64,000 nt of DNA from Todiramphus chloris collaris (lineage: Eukaryota; Chordata; Aves; Coraciiformes; Alcedinidae): assembly GCA_025345505.1 (NCBI GenBank), contig JANVCC010000022.1, positions 26,139,621 to 26,203,620 of the forward strand, given 5' to 3'. A model generated the notes under the pieces. It saw only the letters and a list, made by a program, of their open reading frames with translations. It did no database searches and was not told the DNA's origin. A program made the translations under genes and the position numbers. Shown in pieces: positions 49,101 to 55,158 of the stretch (its first letter is position 1; each line of letters starts with the position of its first letter).

Positions 49101-50650
49101 GCCCTAACCTCAGGGAGCACATGTCCCTGCCCCTTTCCATCCCCCAGGCTGCTTGGAGCAGAGTCTTTACTTCTTCTGTCCCTCTTGCTCCTGTGGAGGG
49201 CAGGAATGAAAGGTTCTCTTGGATACCGTGGGGCAACATCAGCTTCTCCTAGTGACTTGTTGGTGTCTCCAAGCATCTTCATGCTGGGGGATAGGTGCAT
49301 CAAGTCTTTTTCCATAGACCCAAGTCTGTGCAAAGGCAGACTGCCCTTCCAACATTAGTGTGGTGGCCCCAATCATGTGGCTCTGTCTCTCTCTGGAGTG
49401 TAGGAGGCACCATCCCTCACACCTCCTTTTCTCCTTGCAGGTGGACTAAAACTGATGGCAGCAGCCCAGCTAAGTAAGTACTTCTTGTGTCTGATTCCTC
49501 TCAGACACTCTTGGAGTGGCTCCTGCTTGTGCTTGAACTTTGGCTTGGTGAAGTCCCATGCAGGGCAGCCTCTTGGCCATCCATGAGATGAACTCAGCTC
49601 CTTGCTGCAGCAATTCCCCAAGCATGAGATCGTGGACCTGGGGACTCAGAAAGCATTTCTCAGCCCCAAATTCCTGGTCAGAGTAAGCATGGCCCTAGCT
49701 AAACTGGCCTTACTGGAAACTCTCCAGCAGAATCAGTGGGAGCCATCTCATGGAGTTGGAGGTTACACTGATAGTGCATGAGACACTGGCTGGCTCTTCC
49801 CTTTCCTCCTGTCATGACCCACGGGAGCACAGAGCCTCTGGCTGAGCCCATTTCCAGGGGCCAATTCCCACTAATTTTAGCCATTGTGTTAGCGAAGGGG
49901 TTTTTATTAGGATGTCCAGCTGCTGGGATATTTCCCCTCCTCAATTAGAAATGCCACAGCCTGGGCCTGTCTCACATTCTGTTCCCCTGTATTTATAACT
50001 TGAGTTTGCATGTTCTAATTAAGAAAAAAAAAAGGGGGGGGGACATTTTATTCATCAGGGGAGAGACAGACAGAAATAACTTCATAGTTTCACCCATCTC
50101 CCTGTGTCCCCACATGGCCTTCCTCTCATACAGGGTATACCCCAATGGCCAGTGCATCACACCTCTGTGGTTTTAAGAGTCACCACCCAAACCAAGGCAA
50201 TGTTGTGATCATCTGGAAGGTCCCTTCTTGGGAATGTTCTAGGGCACAGTGGCAGGGATGGTCAGAGCAAGGGGGGTTTGTCCAAGAGATGATGGAAACG
50301 CAGTGCGGGCCTTCAAAGAAACTGCAGGGGGAAGAATAGAGGGGTCTCCATGCAAGCTGGTTTGGGATTTCTCTCTCTGTATTGAGCAAGGTGGATATTA
50401 AAGAGGAGAGGGTGGACAACACCATGCTGGAAAGAAGGTGTTTGTGTTCCTTGGGTGAGCAATGCTGGCAAACTTCACCGAGTCTCTTATCTTCTCCCCA
50501 CCCAGGCTCTTTGGCTTTGTGGCCAGGAAGCAAGGGAGCACTACAGACAACATCTGCCACCTCTTTGCCGAGCTGGATCCGGACCAGCCAGCTGCAGCCA
50601 TTGTCAACTTTGTCTCCAGGGTCATGCTTGGCTCCGGCCAGAAAAGATGA
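1101..50650 (+). CDS. TNS1: Tensin 1, full gene span (31 coding exons, 1755 residues)
   Basis: Tensin 1 is a cytoplasmic scaffold of focal and fibrillar adhesions. It links beta-integrin tails to actin and binds tyrosine-phosphorylated partners. Joining 31 GT-AG exons (listed separately) gives one open frame of 5268 nt. Domain order is: short N-terminal extension (1-65), PTP-like domain (about 66-230), C2 domain (about 235-365), long Ser/Pro-rich disordered region (about 370-1463), SH2 (about 1483-1592), PTB (about 1618-1752), ending in GQKR. The PTP signature reads HNKGNRGRLG, so the catalytic Cys is Asn168 and no phosphatase activity is expected. The SH2 phosphotyrosine-binding Arg is R1508 in [11 protein letters not shown]. 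The length is close to chicken tensin (about 1744 residues, from memory). The PTP, C2, SH2 and PTB blocks are nearly identical to vertebrate TNS1, which excludes TNS2, TNS3 and TNS4. No internal stop or frameshift is seen. Exon boundaries are inferred from splice consensus and phase, not from transcripts. Confidence 0.95.
3084..3546 (+). repeat. 29-bp minisatellite with CCAAT core
   Basis: Units of the type GACCAATCCCATGTGAGAAT plus nine variable bases start at 3116, 3145, 3174, 3203, 3232, 3261, 3290, 3319, 3348, 3377, 3406 and 3435, each exactly 29 bp apart. Degenerate units continue at 3464, 3490 and 3519. The first unit, at 3084, is 32 bp. That makes about 16 units. Seven or more keep CCAAT. 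Units have diverged by several substitutions, so the array is old rather than freshly expanded. Confidence 0.9.
4074..4105 (+). promoter_or_regulatory. TNS1: CArG box plus CArG-like element in intron 1
   Basis: CCTTATTTGG at 4074-4083 fits the SRF consensus CC(A/T)6GG exactly. GCTATTTTGG at 4096-4105 differs by one base. The centres are 22 bp apart, about two helical turns. Paired CArG boxes are typical of smooth-muscle and cytoskeletal genes controlled by SRF and its MRTF/myocardin cofactors. Function here is inferred. Confidence 0.4.
7527..7540 (+). promoter_or_regulatory. TNS1: CArG-like element and CRE half-site
   Basis: CCATATTAGA (7527-7536) is one base from the classic CCATATTAGG. It runs into GACGTCAG, which contains a CRE-like ACGTCA. 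Suggestive only. Confidence 0.25.
7856..7916 (+). promoter_or_regulatory. TNS1: TEAD (MCAT) site and exact CArG box in CpG-rich block
   Basis: ACATTCCA at 7856-7863 is a perfect TEAD/MCAT element and CCTTTTATGG at 7907-7916 a perfect CArG box, in GC-rich sequence about 1 kb before exon 2. Further GGAATG-type TEAD cores lie at about 7019 (GCATTCCT) and 7075 (GGAATG). TNS1 is the kind of cytoskeletal gene driven by SRF/MRTF and YAP/TEAD, so this may be an intronic enhancer or alternative promoter (inference). Confidence 0.45.
8411..8455 (+). promoter_or_regulatory. TNS1: Cluster of TAATT motifs with SOX-like site
   Basis: Three TAATTG/TAATTA homeobox-type cores (8415, 8425, 8438) and an AACAATAG SOX-like core (8448) fall within 45 bp, in an otherwise GC-rich intron. 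This composition resembles conserved developmental enhancers. Conservation was not tested. Confidence 0.35.
8868..8906 (+). CDS. TNS1: TNS1 coding exon 2 ([13 protein letters not shown])
   Basis: A 39-nt exon after acceptor TTCTTGCAG and before donor GTAAGC, phase 0 to 0. It encodes 13 residues of the N-terminal extension. The small, symmetric size makes it a plausible optional exon. Recognition rests on similarity to the N-terminal segment of long TNS1 isoforms and on both splice sites being strong. Confidence 0.75.
8907..11007 (+). other. TNS1: Intron 2 (2.1 kb)
   Basis: Nothing recognised besides unique GC-rich intron sequence. A 277-codon open frame at 9149-9982 has no domain, low-complexity Trp/Gly/Cys-rich composition and no splice context, and is judged accidental. 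Confidence 0.6.
11008..11052 (+). CDS. TNS1: TNS1 coding exon 3 ([15 protein letters not shown])
   Basis: A 45-nt exon after a polypyrimidine-rich acceptor (CTGCCTGCAG) and before donor GTAAGT, phase 0 to 0. The 15-residue peptide continues the N-terminal extension seen in long TNS1 isoforms. Confidence 0.78.
11053..13830 (+). other. TNS1: Intron 3 (2.8 kb)
   Basis: No exon recognised. A T-run lies at 13165-13181. An AT-richer patch at about 13090-13330 (TTATTAGCTGG, TAAAACTAATGAG) followed by a CpG-rich segment at about 13310-13400 could be regulatory, but no specific site stands out. Confidence 0.5.
13831..13880 (+). CDS. TNS1: TNS1 coding exon 4 ([16 protein letters not shown])
   Basis: A 50-nt exon after acceptor GATTCTTTAG and before donor GTAGAT. 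It begins in phase 0 and ends with AG, which needs one base from exon 5 to make Arg54. That is exactly what exon 5 offers. The segment is basic and Ser/Thr-rich (RRKTSR), a plausible basophilic-kinase target (inference). Without this exon, exon 3 would enter exon 5 in the wrong frame, which supports the call. Confidence 0.78.
13881..14211 (+). other. TNS1: Intron 4 (331 bp)
   Basis: Plain pyrimidine-rich intron sequence between exon 4 and the PTP exon cluster. No further feature seen. Confidence 0.7.
14212..14383 (+). CDS. TNS1: TNS1 coding exon 5 (start of PTP-like domain)
   Basis: 172 nt between TTGCCCAG and the donor GTGAGG. It encodes [11 protein letters not shown] followed by [18 protein letters not shown], the unmistakable start of the tensin PTP-like domain, and ends at NYV. 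Met56 and Met62 could act as starts of shorter isoforms, as in forms that begin just before the ELDLVY motif. Confidence 0.95.
14750..14800 (+). CDS. TNS1: TNS1 coding exon 6 ([17 protein letters not shown])
   Basis: A 51-nt exon between CCCTAAAG and GTGAGT, phase 0 to 0. It encodes 17 residues of the PTP-like domain that match vertebrate TNS1 almost exactly. Confidence 0.95.
15007..15129 (+). CDS. TNS1: TNS1 coding exon 7 (PTP-like domain, up to the HNK of the signature)
   Basis: A 123-nt exon after CCATCTAG and before GTGGGC, phase 0 to 0. It carries [18 protein letters not shown] and ends in VVVLHNK. The second residue of the signature, Cys in active phosphatases, is Asn168 here, as in other TNS1 proteins. 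Confidence 0.95.
15429..15493 (+). CDS. TNS1: TNS1 coding exon 8 (PTP signature loop, GNRGRLG)
   Basis: 65 nt after GCCCACAG and before GTGAGA. It encodes [20 protein letters not shown]. The P-loop Arg174 is kept although the nucleophile is lost. It ends with AG, and Ser is completed by exon 9. Confidence 0.95.
15615..15698 (+). CDS. TNS1: TNS1 coding exon 9 (end of PTP-like domain)
   Basis: 84 nt between CCCTGTAG and GTGGGT. It encodes [19 protein letters not shown] and the VGQPSQK segment. The last two bases, AG, form Arg with the first base of exon 10. Confidence 0.95.
15810..15922 (+). CDS. TNS1: TNS1 coding exon 10 (PTP to C2 transition)
   Basis: 113 nt between GCCCCTCAG and GTAGGT. 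It encodes [19 protein letters not shown] followed by [18 protein letters not shown], the start of the tensin-type C2 domain. It ends with one base of a Gly codon. Confidence 0.95.
16585..16645 (+). CDS. TNS1: TNS1 coding exon 11 (C2 domain)
   Basis: 61 nt between GTCTTCCAG and GTAACT. It encodes [19 protein letters not shown] and ends with TA of a Tyr codon. Confidence 0.95.
17880..17955 (+). CDS. TNS1: TNS1 coding exon 12 (C2 domain)
   Basis: 76 nt between CTCTGCAG and GTAAGG. It encodes [17 protein letters not shown] followed by LLLKGDIL and ends in phase 0. The NVQGDSQTG form is typical of bird tensin; human has NIPGDSQTS. Confidence 0.95.
18093..18222 (+). CDS. TNS1: TNS1 coding exon 13 (C2 domain)
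   Basis: 130 nt between CCTCTGCAG and GTAACT. It encodes [19 protein letters not shown], then [20 protein letters not shown] and EAFR, all C2 core sequence. Confidence 0.95.
18607..18672 (+). CDS. TNS1: TNS1 coding exon 14 (end of C2 domain)
   Basis: 66 nt between CCTGCCAG and GTATGT. It encodes [20 protein letters not shown] and IQ, the final strand of the C2 domain, and ends in one base of a Gly codon. Confidence 0.95.
19224..19385 (+). CDS. TNS1: TNS1 coding exon 15 (post-C2 linker)
   Basis: 162 nt between CTTCCCAG and donor GTTAGG. It encodes [20 protein letters not shown] followed by [15 protein letters not shown], then a bird-type tail [14 protein letters not shown]. An internal donor-like GTGCCT at 19341 would shorten the exon by 45 nt in frame and give a junction like mammalian TNS1. 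I chose the longer form because it matches chicken tensin. Confidence 0.9.
20902..20932 (+). promoter_or_regulatory. TNS1: Paired CArG elements in intron 15
   Basis: CCATATTTATGG (20902-20913, CArG-like with two extra A/T bases) and CCTTATTTGG (20923-20932, exact CC(A/T)6GG) have centres 20 bp apart, two helical turns. The exact box has the same 10-mer as the one at 4074 in intron 1. Confidence 0.4.
24240..24860 (+). promoter_or_regulatory. TNS1: CpG-richer block in intron 15, possible alternative promoter
   Basis: CpG dinucleotides are noticeably more frequent here (for example TTAACGCGGCGC at about 24287, CCTCCGCGAGAGG at about 24699) than in the flanking intron. No TATA box or first-exon ATG with a good donor was found. 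Weak candidate. Confidence 0.2.
24243..24266 (+). repeat. (GTCC)n microsatellite
   Basis: About six tandem copies of the tetramer GTCC/CCGT at the border of a CpG-rich stretch. Confidence 0.85.
28219..29916 (+). CDS. TNS1: TNS1 coding exon 16 (large disordered-region exon with LD-like motif)
   Basis: 1698 nt between CCCCCTGCAG and GTAGGA, phase 1 to 1, encoding about 566 residues (422-987). It opens with [20 protein letters not shown]. The rest is rich in Ser, Pro, Gly and Gln and probably unfolded. Recognisable conserved islands include [54 protein letters not shown] (about 803-820) and [16 protein letters not shown] at the end. The LDVLMLDL stretch fits an LD-type amphipathic helix, a kind of motif reported as a talin-binding site in tensins. 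Multiple Ser-Pro and Arg-x-x-Ser sites suggest phosphorylation. The poly-Gln run of mammals is only three Gln here. Confidence 0.95.
32316..32399 (+). CDS. TNS1: Candidate 28-codon cassette exon of TNS1
   Basis: 84 nt flanked by TGCTGGCAG and a weak donor GTTTGT, phase 1 to 1, exactly compatible with skipping or inclusion between exons 16 and 17. The encoded peptide ([14 protein letters not shown], then [15 protein letters not shown]) is charged and uses GC-ending codons like the true exons, unlike the surrounding intron. It is not part of the chicken tensin protein I recall, so it would be an optional exon. The frame stays open into the following CTCTCCC repeat, so the donor could lie elsewhere. 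Confidence 0.55.
32463..32553 (+). repeat. (TCTCCCC)n heptamer array
   Basis: A pure pyrimidine array starting as CTCTCCT and settling into the 7-mer TCTCCCC, running directly into the assembly gap. Confidence 0.9.
32554..32653. other. Assembly gap, exactly 100 N
   Basis: One hundred Ns between two different pyrimidine repeats. The round length indicates a gap of unknown true size. Confidence 0.98.
32654..32748 (+). repeat. (TTCTC)n pentamer array
   Basis: About 18 pure copies of TCTTC/TTCTC after the gap. The unit differs from the 7-mer before the gap, so the missing sequence contains the transition. Confidence 0.92.
36018..36121 (+). mobile_element. CR1 LINE, 3'-end fragment
   Basis: The segment from AAACATGGTTTAGTGGC through GGACTCGGTGATCTTAAAAG to the terminal GATTCTATGATTCTATGAT is the standard 3' end of an avian chicken-repeat-1 (CR1) element, including its short terminal octamer repeats. 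It is 5'-truncated to about 100 bp, as most CR1 copies are, in the same orientation as TNS1. Its position is about 200 bp before exon 17. Confidence 0.92.
36328..36506 (+). CDS. TNS1: TNS1 coding exon 17 (disordered region)
   Basis: 179 nt between GTTCTGCAG and GTGTGC. It encodes [20 protein letters not shown], the [17 protein letters not shown]er-Pro cluster and NPGGRPKE, all matching TNS1. It ends in phase 0. A CR1 fragment ends about 200 bp upstream. Confidence 0.94.
36774..36849 (+). CDS. TNS1: TNS1 coding exon 18 (short form)
   Basis: 76 nt between TCTCCCCAG and donor GTGAGA. It encodes [20 protein letters not shown] and PPSGG. Joining to exon 19 gives [10 protein letters not shown], as in other TNS1 proteins. 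Confidence 0.93.
36850..36912 (+). CDS. TNS1: Optional 21-codon 3' extension of exon 18
   Basis: If the donor GTGAGA at 36850 is passed over, the frame stays open to a better-scoring donor GTAAGT at 36913, adding 63 nt and keeping the same phase. The added peptide contains [28 protein letters not shown] closely resembles TPSFPVSP in exon 22, which argues for genuine coding sequence. Whether it is used cannot be judged without transcripts. Confidence 0.5.
36913..39297 (+). other. TNS1: Intron 18 (2.4 kb after the optional exon extension)
   Basis: Nothing specific recognised. Early in the intron, at about 37078-37128, short CATCAGCATCCC-like repeats occur. No exon, repeat family or clear regulatory cluster. 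Confidence 0.55.
39298..39390 (+). CDS. TNS1: TNS1 coding exon 19 (VRSPPGLAK segment)
   Basis: 93 nt between GCTGACAG and GTGAGT. It encodes [20 protein letters not shown] and [10 protein letters not shown], one of the best conserved islands of the disordered region. Confidence 0.94.
39391..40294 (+). other. TNS1: Intron 19 (0.9 kb)
   Basis: Unique intron sequence with a strong pyrimidine tract (about 40195-40290) before the 36-nt exon 20, which may help recognition of so small an exon. I searched for an equivalent of the mammal-specific segment near this exon and found none. Confidence 0.55.
40295..40330 (+). CDS. TNS1: TNS1 coding exon 20 (36-nt acidic micro-exon)
   Basis: 36 nt between ATCTCTCAG and GTAAGA, phase 1 to 1, encoding the acidic [12 protein letters not shown]. 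It matches chicken tensin. Mammalian TNS1 has a different basic/acidic segment here (RRRIQPEEDEGK type), and I found no counterpart of that exon in the neighbouring introns. Being symmetric, it could be skipped. Confidence 0.88.
42332..42356 (+). repeat. (AAT)n microsatellite
   Basis: About eight pure TAA/AAT copies. Confidence 0.92.
42901..43012 (+). promoter_or_regulatory. TNS1: AP-1 / MEF2 / AP-1 cluster
   Basis: TGAGTCA at 42901-42907 and TGACTCA at 43006-43012 are perfect AP-1 sites. CTATTTTTAG at 42934-42943 is a perfect MEF2 site (YTA(A/T)4TAR). Three full consensus sites within 112 bp, about 300 bp before exon 21, make a candidate muscle or stress-responsive enhancer. Inferred from motifs only. 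Confidence 0.4.
43321..43495 (+). CDS. TNS1: TNS1 coding exon 21 (disordered region)
   Basis: 175 nt between TTTGCTGCAG and GTAAGG. It encodes [17 protein letters not shown] and ends in [20 protein letters not shown]. The last two bases, GG, complete Gly with exon 22. Confidence 0.94.
43496..44116 (+). other. TNS1: Intron 21 (0.6 kb)
   Basis: No feature beyond splice signals seen. Confidence 0.6.
44117..44985 (+). CDS. TNS1: TNS1 coding exon 22 (Ser/Pro-rich, PGSP repeats)
   Basis: 869 nt between TCTCCTCAG and GTAAAG, encoding residues of about 1174-1463. It contains several degenerate PGSPxLxRH repeats (for example [26 protein letters not shown]), then [52 protein letters not shown] and [12 protein letters not shown]. 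Mammalian TNS1 carries more copies of the PGSP repeat, so this copy number is on the low side. RxxS sites (RQSS, RRMS, RSNS) are likely kinase or 14-3-3 sites (inference). Confidence 0.95.
44986..46332 (+). other. TNS1: Intron 22 (1.3 kb)
   Basis: Separates the disordered-region exons from the SH2/PTB exons. A CpG-richer patch (about 45170-45420) and an AT-rich stretch (about 45590-45620) are present. No exon or named motif cluster can be supported. An AP-1-type TGAGTCA lies at about 45832. Confidence 0.5.
46333..46419 (+). CDS. TNS1: TNS1 coding exon 23 (entry to SH2 domain)
   Basis: 87 nt between TCTCGCAG and GTGGGT. It encodes [20 protein letters not shown] followed by KPEISREQ. The WYKPEI motif marks the start of the SH2 fold. 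Confidence 0.95.
47085..47216 (+). CDS. TNS1: TNS1 coding exon 24 (SH2 core with FIIRDS)
   Basis: 132 nt between CTCCTGCAG and GTATTA. It encodes [20 protein letters not shown] and [16 protein letters not shown]1508 in FIIRDS is the phosphotyrosine-binding arginine of SH2 domains. Confidence 0.95.
47639..47731 (+). CDS. TNS1: TNS1 coding exon 25 (SH2)
   Basis: 93 nt between CTTCCCAG and GTAAGT. It encodes [20 protein letters not shown] followed by [10 protein letters not shown]. The VRHFLIE segment is the tensin SH2 form. Confidence 0.95.
48291..48368 (+). CDS. TNS1: TNS1 coding exon 26 (end of SH2)
   Basis: 78 nt between TCTCCCCAG and GTAAGA. It encodes [20 protein letters not shown] and VIPDR, closing the SH2 domain. 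Confidence 0.95.
48472..48543 (+). CDS. TNS1: TNS1 coding exon 27 (SH2 to PTB linker)
   Basis: 72 nt between TCTTCTAG and GTGAGT. It encodes [20 protein letters not shown] followed by KQGA, the short linker to the PTB domain. Confidence 0.95.
48621..48789 (+). CDS. TNS1: TNS1 coding exon 28 (PTB domain)
   Basis: 169 nt between CTTTGCAG and GTAAGA. It encodes [20 protein letters not shown], then [20 protein letters not shown] and NQR. PTB domains of tensins bind NPxY motifs of beta-integrin tails. Confidence 0.95.
49026..49094 (+). CDS. TNS1: TNS1 coding exon 29 (PTB domain)
   Basis: 69 nt between TTTTTCAG and GTGAGT. It encodes [20 protein letters not shown] and ER. Confidence 0.95.
49441..49473 (+). 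CDS. TNS1: TNS1 coding exon 30 (33-nt PTB exon)
   Basis: 33 nt between TCCTTGCAG and GTAAGT. It encodes [10 protein letters not shown], with Lys codons split at both ends. It matches the KWTKTDGSGPAK of chicken tensin. Confidence 0.94.
50506..50650 (+). CDS. TNS1: TNS1 coding exon 31 (PTB C-terminus and stop)
   Basis: 145 coding nt after CCACCCAG. It encodes [20 protein letters not shown], then [20 protein letters not shown] and ends LGSGQKR-TGA (stop at 50648-50650). The exon continues into the 3' UTR. Confidence 0.96.
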
Positions 50651-51668
50651 GCTGGTGTTTGCGGGTGATTCTTGAATTTTGGAGAAGGACTTGGAGCTGA
50701 TCCGAGAAGGACTGTGAGGAAGTGCATTGTGGGAGAGGGAAGTGAATCGGGGGGGAAAAAGGGTTGGAATTTTGGAGGAAAACAGCAAACAACAAAAAAA
50801 CCCCCAACGAAACCCCTAAAAACTCAACTCAAGCCAAACAATAGAGGAACCAAAACTACGCACCTACATAAGAGACCCACAAAGTCATGCCAGACAGGAT
50901 GCATGTCCCATCGCAGGGAAGGTGACCAAAACGAAGGTGGCAGTGAGAGGTGTGTTCCCAGCTTTCAGCATCACGGGCCTGAGTGGTGACACCCACTCGG
51001 GACTGAATACGGGACCATGACTGGTGTTTTCCATCAGGAAAAAAAAAAAAACAAATGGCAAAACCCATGGAAGAAGCTCCATCCCAGCAGCACCATCAGC
51101 AAACATCTTCTGCATGTTTGAAACGACCTGTAGGAAATAACAATGTAGACTGAATCTGTGGGACACTGGAGGAGATTGCCTCAGAAACCTTCCCTTGCCT
51201 GGCTGCAGTGGAGGGTTCTCACCAGCCCTTGCACTTCCCCTGAAACCTCCTGCCTGCCTGGCAACTTGCTGGGGGTGTGGGGGGCTTGGTCCTGAACCCT
51301 CCCGTCCCCAGGGAGCTGGACCGTGGGCTGACCTCTGTTGCTGACCCACAGCCCAGCACCAGTCACAGGTGAGCTGCTGTGAGTCCACCCGGAGGAGGGG
51401 GGTCATGGCATTTCCCCACCTCCCCGGGGGTGCTTGTGCTCCCCCCATCCTTCAAGGAGGTGTGGAGGGGCTCCTGCTGCCCTGTGCCTGGGGAAGGCAG
51501 ATGCTCCCCGGGAACCTCCTCGGAGGATGTAGCAAGTCACCTCCTCTCCCATCTTCCCGTTTTCCCTCCTGTCACTAGTCCTTCTTGGCAGTTTTCTCCT
51601 GTGGCCTGTCACATATTTCTCTTAACACACAAGAACCAAAACAAAACAGAAAGGAAAGAAAAACATTG

Positions 51669-51700
51669 GAATAATAATAATAATAATAATTATAATAATA
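51669..51700 (+). repeat. (AAT)n microsatellite in 3' UTR
   Basis: About ten AAT copies with one interruption (TTATAAT). Confidence 0.9.
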
Positions 51701-52748
51701 GTGGATGCTGGCACAGGTGGGTTCCCTGTGTGAAGCAGTGGACCCGTGGCTACCCCTATCTCAGTCTTGGAGACGCGCAAGCAGTTTTTAAATTGCATGG
51801 ACGTTCAAGTTGCACGAAAGGCGAATGACTACAAGTAACTCAGGCGCTTTTTTCTCCTTTTATTTTGGAGGCCACGTTAAAAAAAAAAAAAAGAACAAAG
51901 CAGGAAGAAAATTTTAAAAAACAAATTAAAGAAGGGAAGGACCTGCAGTCGCTGGGCAACTTTGGCTCAGTGGGGAGGTAACAAGTCCTCTGAGAGCCAC
52001 CCTGCTTGGCATGCATGTACCCCCAAAACTGGCTGGCCAGAGGCTCATGCCTCCCAGATGCACCAAATTTTGCAGTGGCTTTGGTGCCATCAACTTTTCT
52101 TTTTACTTTGGGAGGTGAGGAGGGCCAGCCAGGGGGTGAGAGGGGTGAAAGATCCCTGTGCCATTGCAGCGGGGGATCGTGGTTGGCGGGCAGCAGGTGG
52201 AGGTCTCAGCCCCATGGCGCTGGGGAGTAGGCAGAGGATGCTTCAGTCACATGTACGTGTTTGGGGCAGGGGGAACGGTCCAGCTGGAGCCATGGGGTCA
52301 TTGCTGAGCCCTCTGATTCAAATATCTGCCCACCTCCCCACCGCCCTGAGAGGTTTTCGGTGGAAGTTTCCAGTGCAAAGTGGCCCAGATAGTGTACTGG
52401 GGGGCAAAAATTAGAAACATAGCACTGCAGCCCTACCCCCGGAGAGCTTGTCTCCCTCAAACCGCCCTTGCCTTGACAGCTATGATATATATACGAGCTA
52501 TACTGATGAAATACTGTAAGCTAACAAAATTTTAAGGAGGAAAAAACCATGAAATTTACACTCTGAAAATATTTATTTTTGCCATATTGCTTTGTGCGCA
52601 TCATATCTCCCTCATTATATCTGCCCCCCACCTTCCCCTGCCCTGGGGAAACACCTGCACGTTAAAGGAAAATCCAGAACAAGGAAAAATATGGATGGGG
52701 GAAGAGGCGTGGGGGTCCCCCAGTGTTGGGGTGGCGTGCGTGTGACCG

Positions 52749-52788
52749 GTGTGCGTGCGTGTGCGCGTGTGTGTGTGCATGTGTGTGC
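52749..52788 (+). repeat. (GT)n-rich tract in 3' UTR
   Basis: Imperfect GT/GC dinucleotide repeat followed by a G-run. Confidence 0.8.
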
Positions 52789-53660
52789 GGGGGGGAGCAA
52801 GCGGCGTGGGTGCTTGGAGGGGGCTGGCACGGCTGGATGTACAGATGTACTGAAACGAGCGCATAAGGATGAGTAGTGAGGAGTTGGTTGTGAGATGGTG
52901 GCAGGATGGGGGGCTCTGGGGGGGTTTTCCCCCTCCCCGGCTCCCTGGCCGCACGAATGCAGAGGCCTTTTCTTTTTTGATGTTTCCAAAAAGCAATTCC
53001 CTCCTTCTGCGAAATTCAAGCGAGATGAGAGACGATCTCACCCGTAATCTCCTCATCCTGCCGCTCACCGGTTAGAGAAAACACTGTGTTTATAGATATA
53101 TAAAGATATATTTTTGAAAGCCTCTATTTTTCAAACTTGGTTTTCTCACTGCTAAGAAAAGAGTTGATAATAATGTAATTTTATTTTAATCTGCTGCCTC
53201 GGAAACTGGTGCTTGAAACTCCCATTCCTCTTTTTCTCCCCATACAAACGAAGCAGATCTAAGCACCCCAGAGATGTCGTGTAGAAGCCGACTCCAGCAG
53301 ATACCTGCCGATAGCATCACGCCTCCTTTGGGCCCTGATCCACTCACAGCTTCCCCACTAACCCACTAGCTGAAGATTTAGACTGTATCCAAATCTCAAA
53401 CACTAATCTGATGATTATATTATTTTTTTAACACACAGCTAATCACCTTCCAATGATGTAGCCGGGTGTTTGTCAGCTCCTGTTAAAGGCACATTTTTTT
53501 TTCCTTTTATCTCCTTTTTTAAAGTTACATTTTTAGGTGTAACTACCCTTTCTGTCCCCAGCAGAGACAGTCAGCCAGCATCAAGGATCACCCAGGTCGT
53601 GGGGCTGGCGGGGGACCTAGTGTTGATATTTTTTCCTTATGAAAGGGGTGGAAAAGACTC

Positions 53661-53681
53661 TTTTTTTTTTTTTTTTTTTTT
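53661..53681 (+). repeat. T homopolymer in 3' UTR
   Basis: Twenty-one consecutive T bases. A second T-run of similar length lies at about 54632-54651. Confidence 0.9.
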
Positions 53682-53807
53682 CTTCTTTGGTTTTTAAATG
53701 CAGTCATGGTATTTGAGATTTGAGCTTGTGCGAGTTAAGCCCAGCATATGTTTCATTGTAATCACACTGCAGTTGTCAGCAGCCAGATGGCATCTCTCCC
53801 TTGCTCT

Positions 53808-53846
53808 CACACACACGCACACACACACACACACACACACAAACAC
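53808..53846 (+). repeat. (CA)n microsatellite in 3' UTR
   Basis: About 18 CA copies with one CG interruption near the start. Confidence 0.92.
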
Positions 53847-54679
53847 ATCTCTCCTTCCTGCACAAAGAACTGCATATATTCTTGCCAAAGATATCCTTAA
53901 AAACGCACTTTTCCCCACATATATATATATTTTTTTTTTGCGTGTGTAAATTTATTGTACATGCCTTTTTTTGTGTTTGTTTGTTTTTTTGAAGAAGTCC
54001 CTGCCCACCCGTCCTCCCTTTGCTGTCGATGTTGCTGTCCGTTGGGAAATGGTCCCCGGGGGGTCATTCACTGCCTGGCCCAAACGGTAGTGCCTGCAAT
54101 GCACAAAATGTGGAGTACCCTTTTAATAGGGCTGCCTCTGGCTCTGTCCCCCTGGGAGCTATTTTGAGGGATGATCCGTGTCATCCTCTGCTGATGGGAT
54201 GCACCCATCTTATGGTCTTTGCCAGCTCCTCATCGCCAGTGGAGATGGGTGGGCTCGTGGCTTTAAGCAGATAAGTGCAGCAAAGCTTGGGGTTGCTCTG
54301 GATGCAACATAGGTTGTCTGTCCCCTGGTCTAACCACAAGTGGAAAACAAACCAGGTAGCAAGAAAAACCCAACCCAGCCTCCGGGCATTGATTTTCCAG
54401 TGAGTTCAACCACCTGAACCGAAGCGTAAAGTAAATCCCCACCCAGCAGGTCGGGCAGGTAAAGAAACCAGTTGCCCCAAAAACCCCAGACGGCAGCATC
54501 AACAAAAGGCAACCCTTCCCGTTGGAGCAGGCAGGAGGATCAGACAGCAAAGGAGCCCGCAGGGGCTTGTTTCATTTCGTTCGTTTGTTTTGCAAATTGC
54601 GAGGTTGGTTTGGGGTTACTCTTTTTTTTCCCTTTTTTTTTTTTTTTTTTTAAATTATTTTCCTTAAAAAGGAAAAAAA

Positions 54680-54685
54680 AATAAA
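54680..54685 (+). terminator. TNS1: Possible proximal AATAAA signal
   Basis: AATAAA lies inside an A-rich stretch after a long T-run, so it may be incidental. GTT repeats about 75 nt downstream are the only GU-rich element. Weaker candidate than 55153. Confidence 0.25.
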
Positions 54686-54756
54686 GAGAAAGAAAAAAAG
54701 GAAGCAACCCAACATTTCTGTTGGCAGATCCTGTGCTGCCGTGTTATGCGTGGGGG

Positions 54757-54780
54757 TTTTTTGTTGTTGTTGTTGTTGTC
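54757..54780 (+). repeat. (GTT)n microsatellite in 3' UTR
   Basis: A short T-run followed by six GTT copies. Confidence 0.85.
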
Positions 54781-55152
54781 TTTGTTGCTTTGGGAACGTT
54801 ACAGATTTATCTGCTAATCAGTGTTAATGAACAGTTTCAAACTTTTAGACTTGCCCATTTCTGTGTATTTATATAGATGGAAAAAAAAAGTTATATTTTG
54901 TATCTTTGTGCCCATCATGTTGTCTGGTGTGTAAGGATGATTTTGGTCACACCATGTCCGTGTGTGAATGTGACTCCGCTGTTGTCTTCCCATTGTACAG
55001 GTGTCAAATTCCTTGCAGTTCATTGTATGGCTTTATAAAGTGGTAAAAACAAACAAAAAAAAAATCAGTTATATAAAATATACTGTTGCTTGGAATGCCA
55101 GCTTGGTGTCTGGATTGCTGGAAATGTATCTTGAAATTTAAGGGAGCGCAGG

Positions 55153-55158
55153 AATAAA
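55153..55158 (+). terminator. TNS1: AATAAA polyadenylation signal of TNS1
   Basis: AATAAA is followed about 20 nt later by CACAGGG and an A-run, and then by GT/T-rich sequence (GGTGCTGTGTTTTCTCC) typical of the downstream element. This fits cleavage near 55175-55185. Confidence 0.7.

Larger units (their letters stand above)
46420..50505 (+). other. TNS1: Introns 23-30 of the SH2/PTB exon cluster
   Basis: Eight introns of about 80 bp to 1.0 kb, all GT-AG. The last (49474-50505) has an AT-rich block at about 49860-50040 containing CTCAATTAGAAATG and TTCTAATTAAG, then an A/G-run at 50024-50042. No other gene or interspersed repeat recognised. Confidence 0.65.
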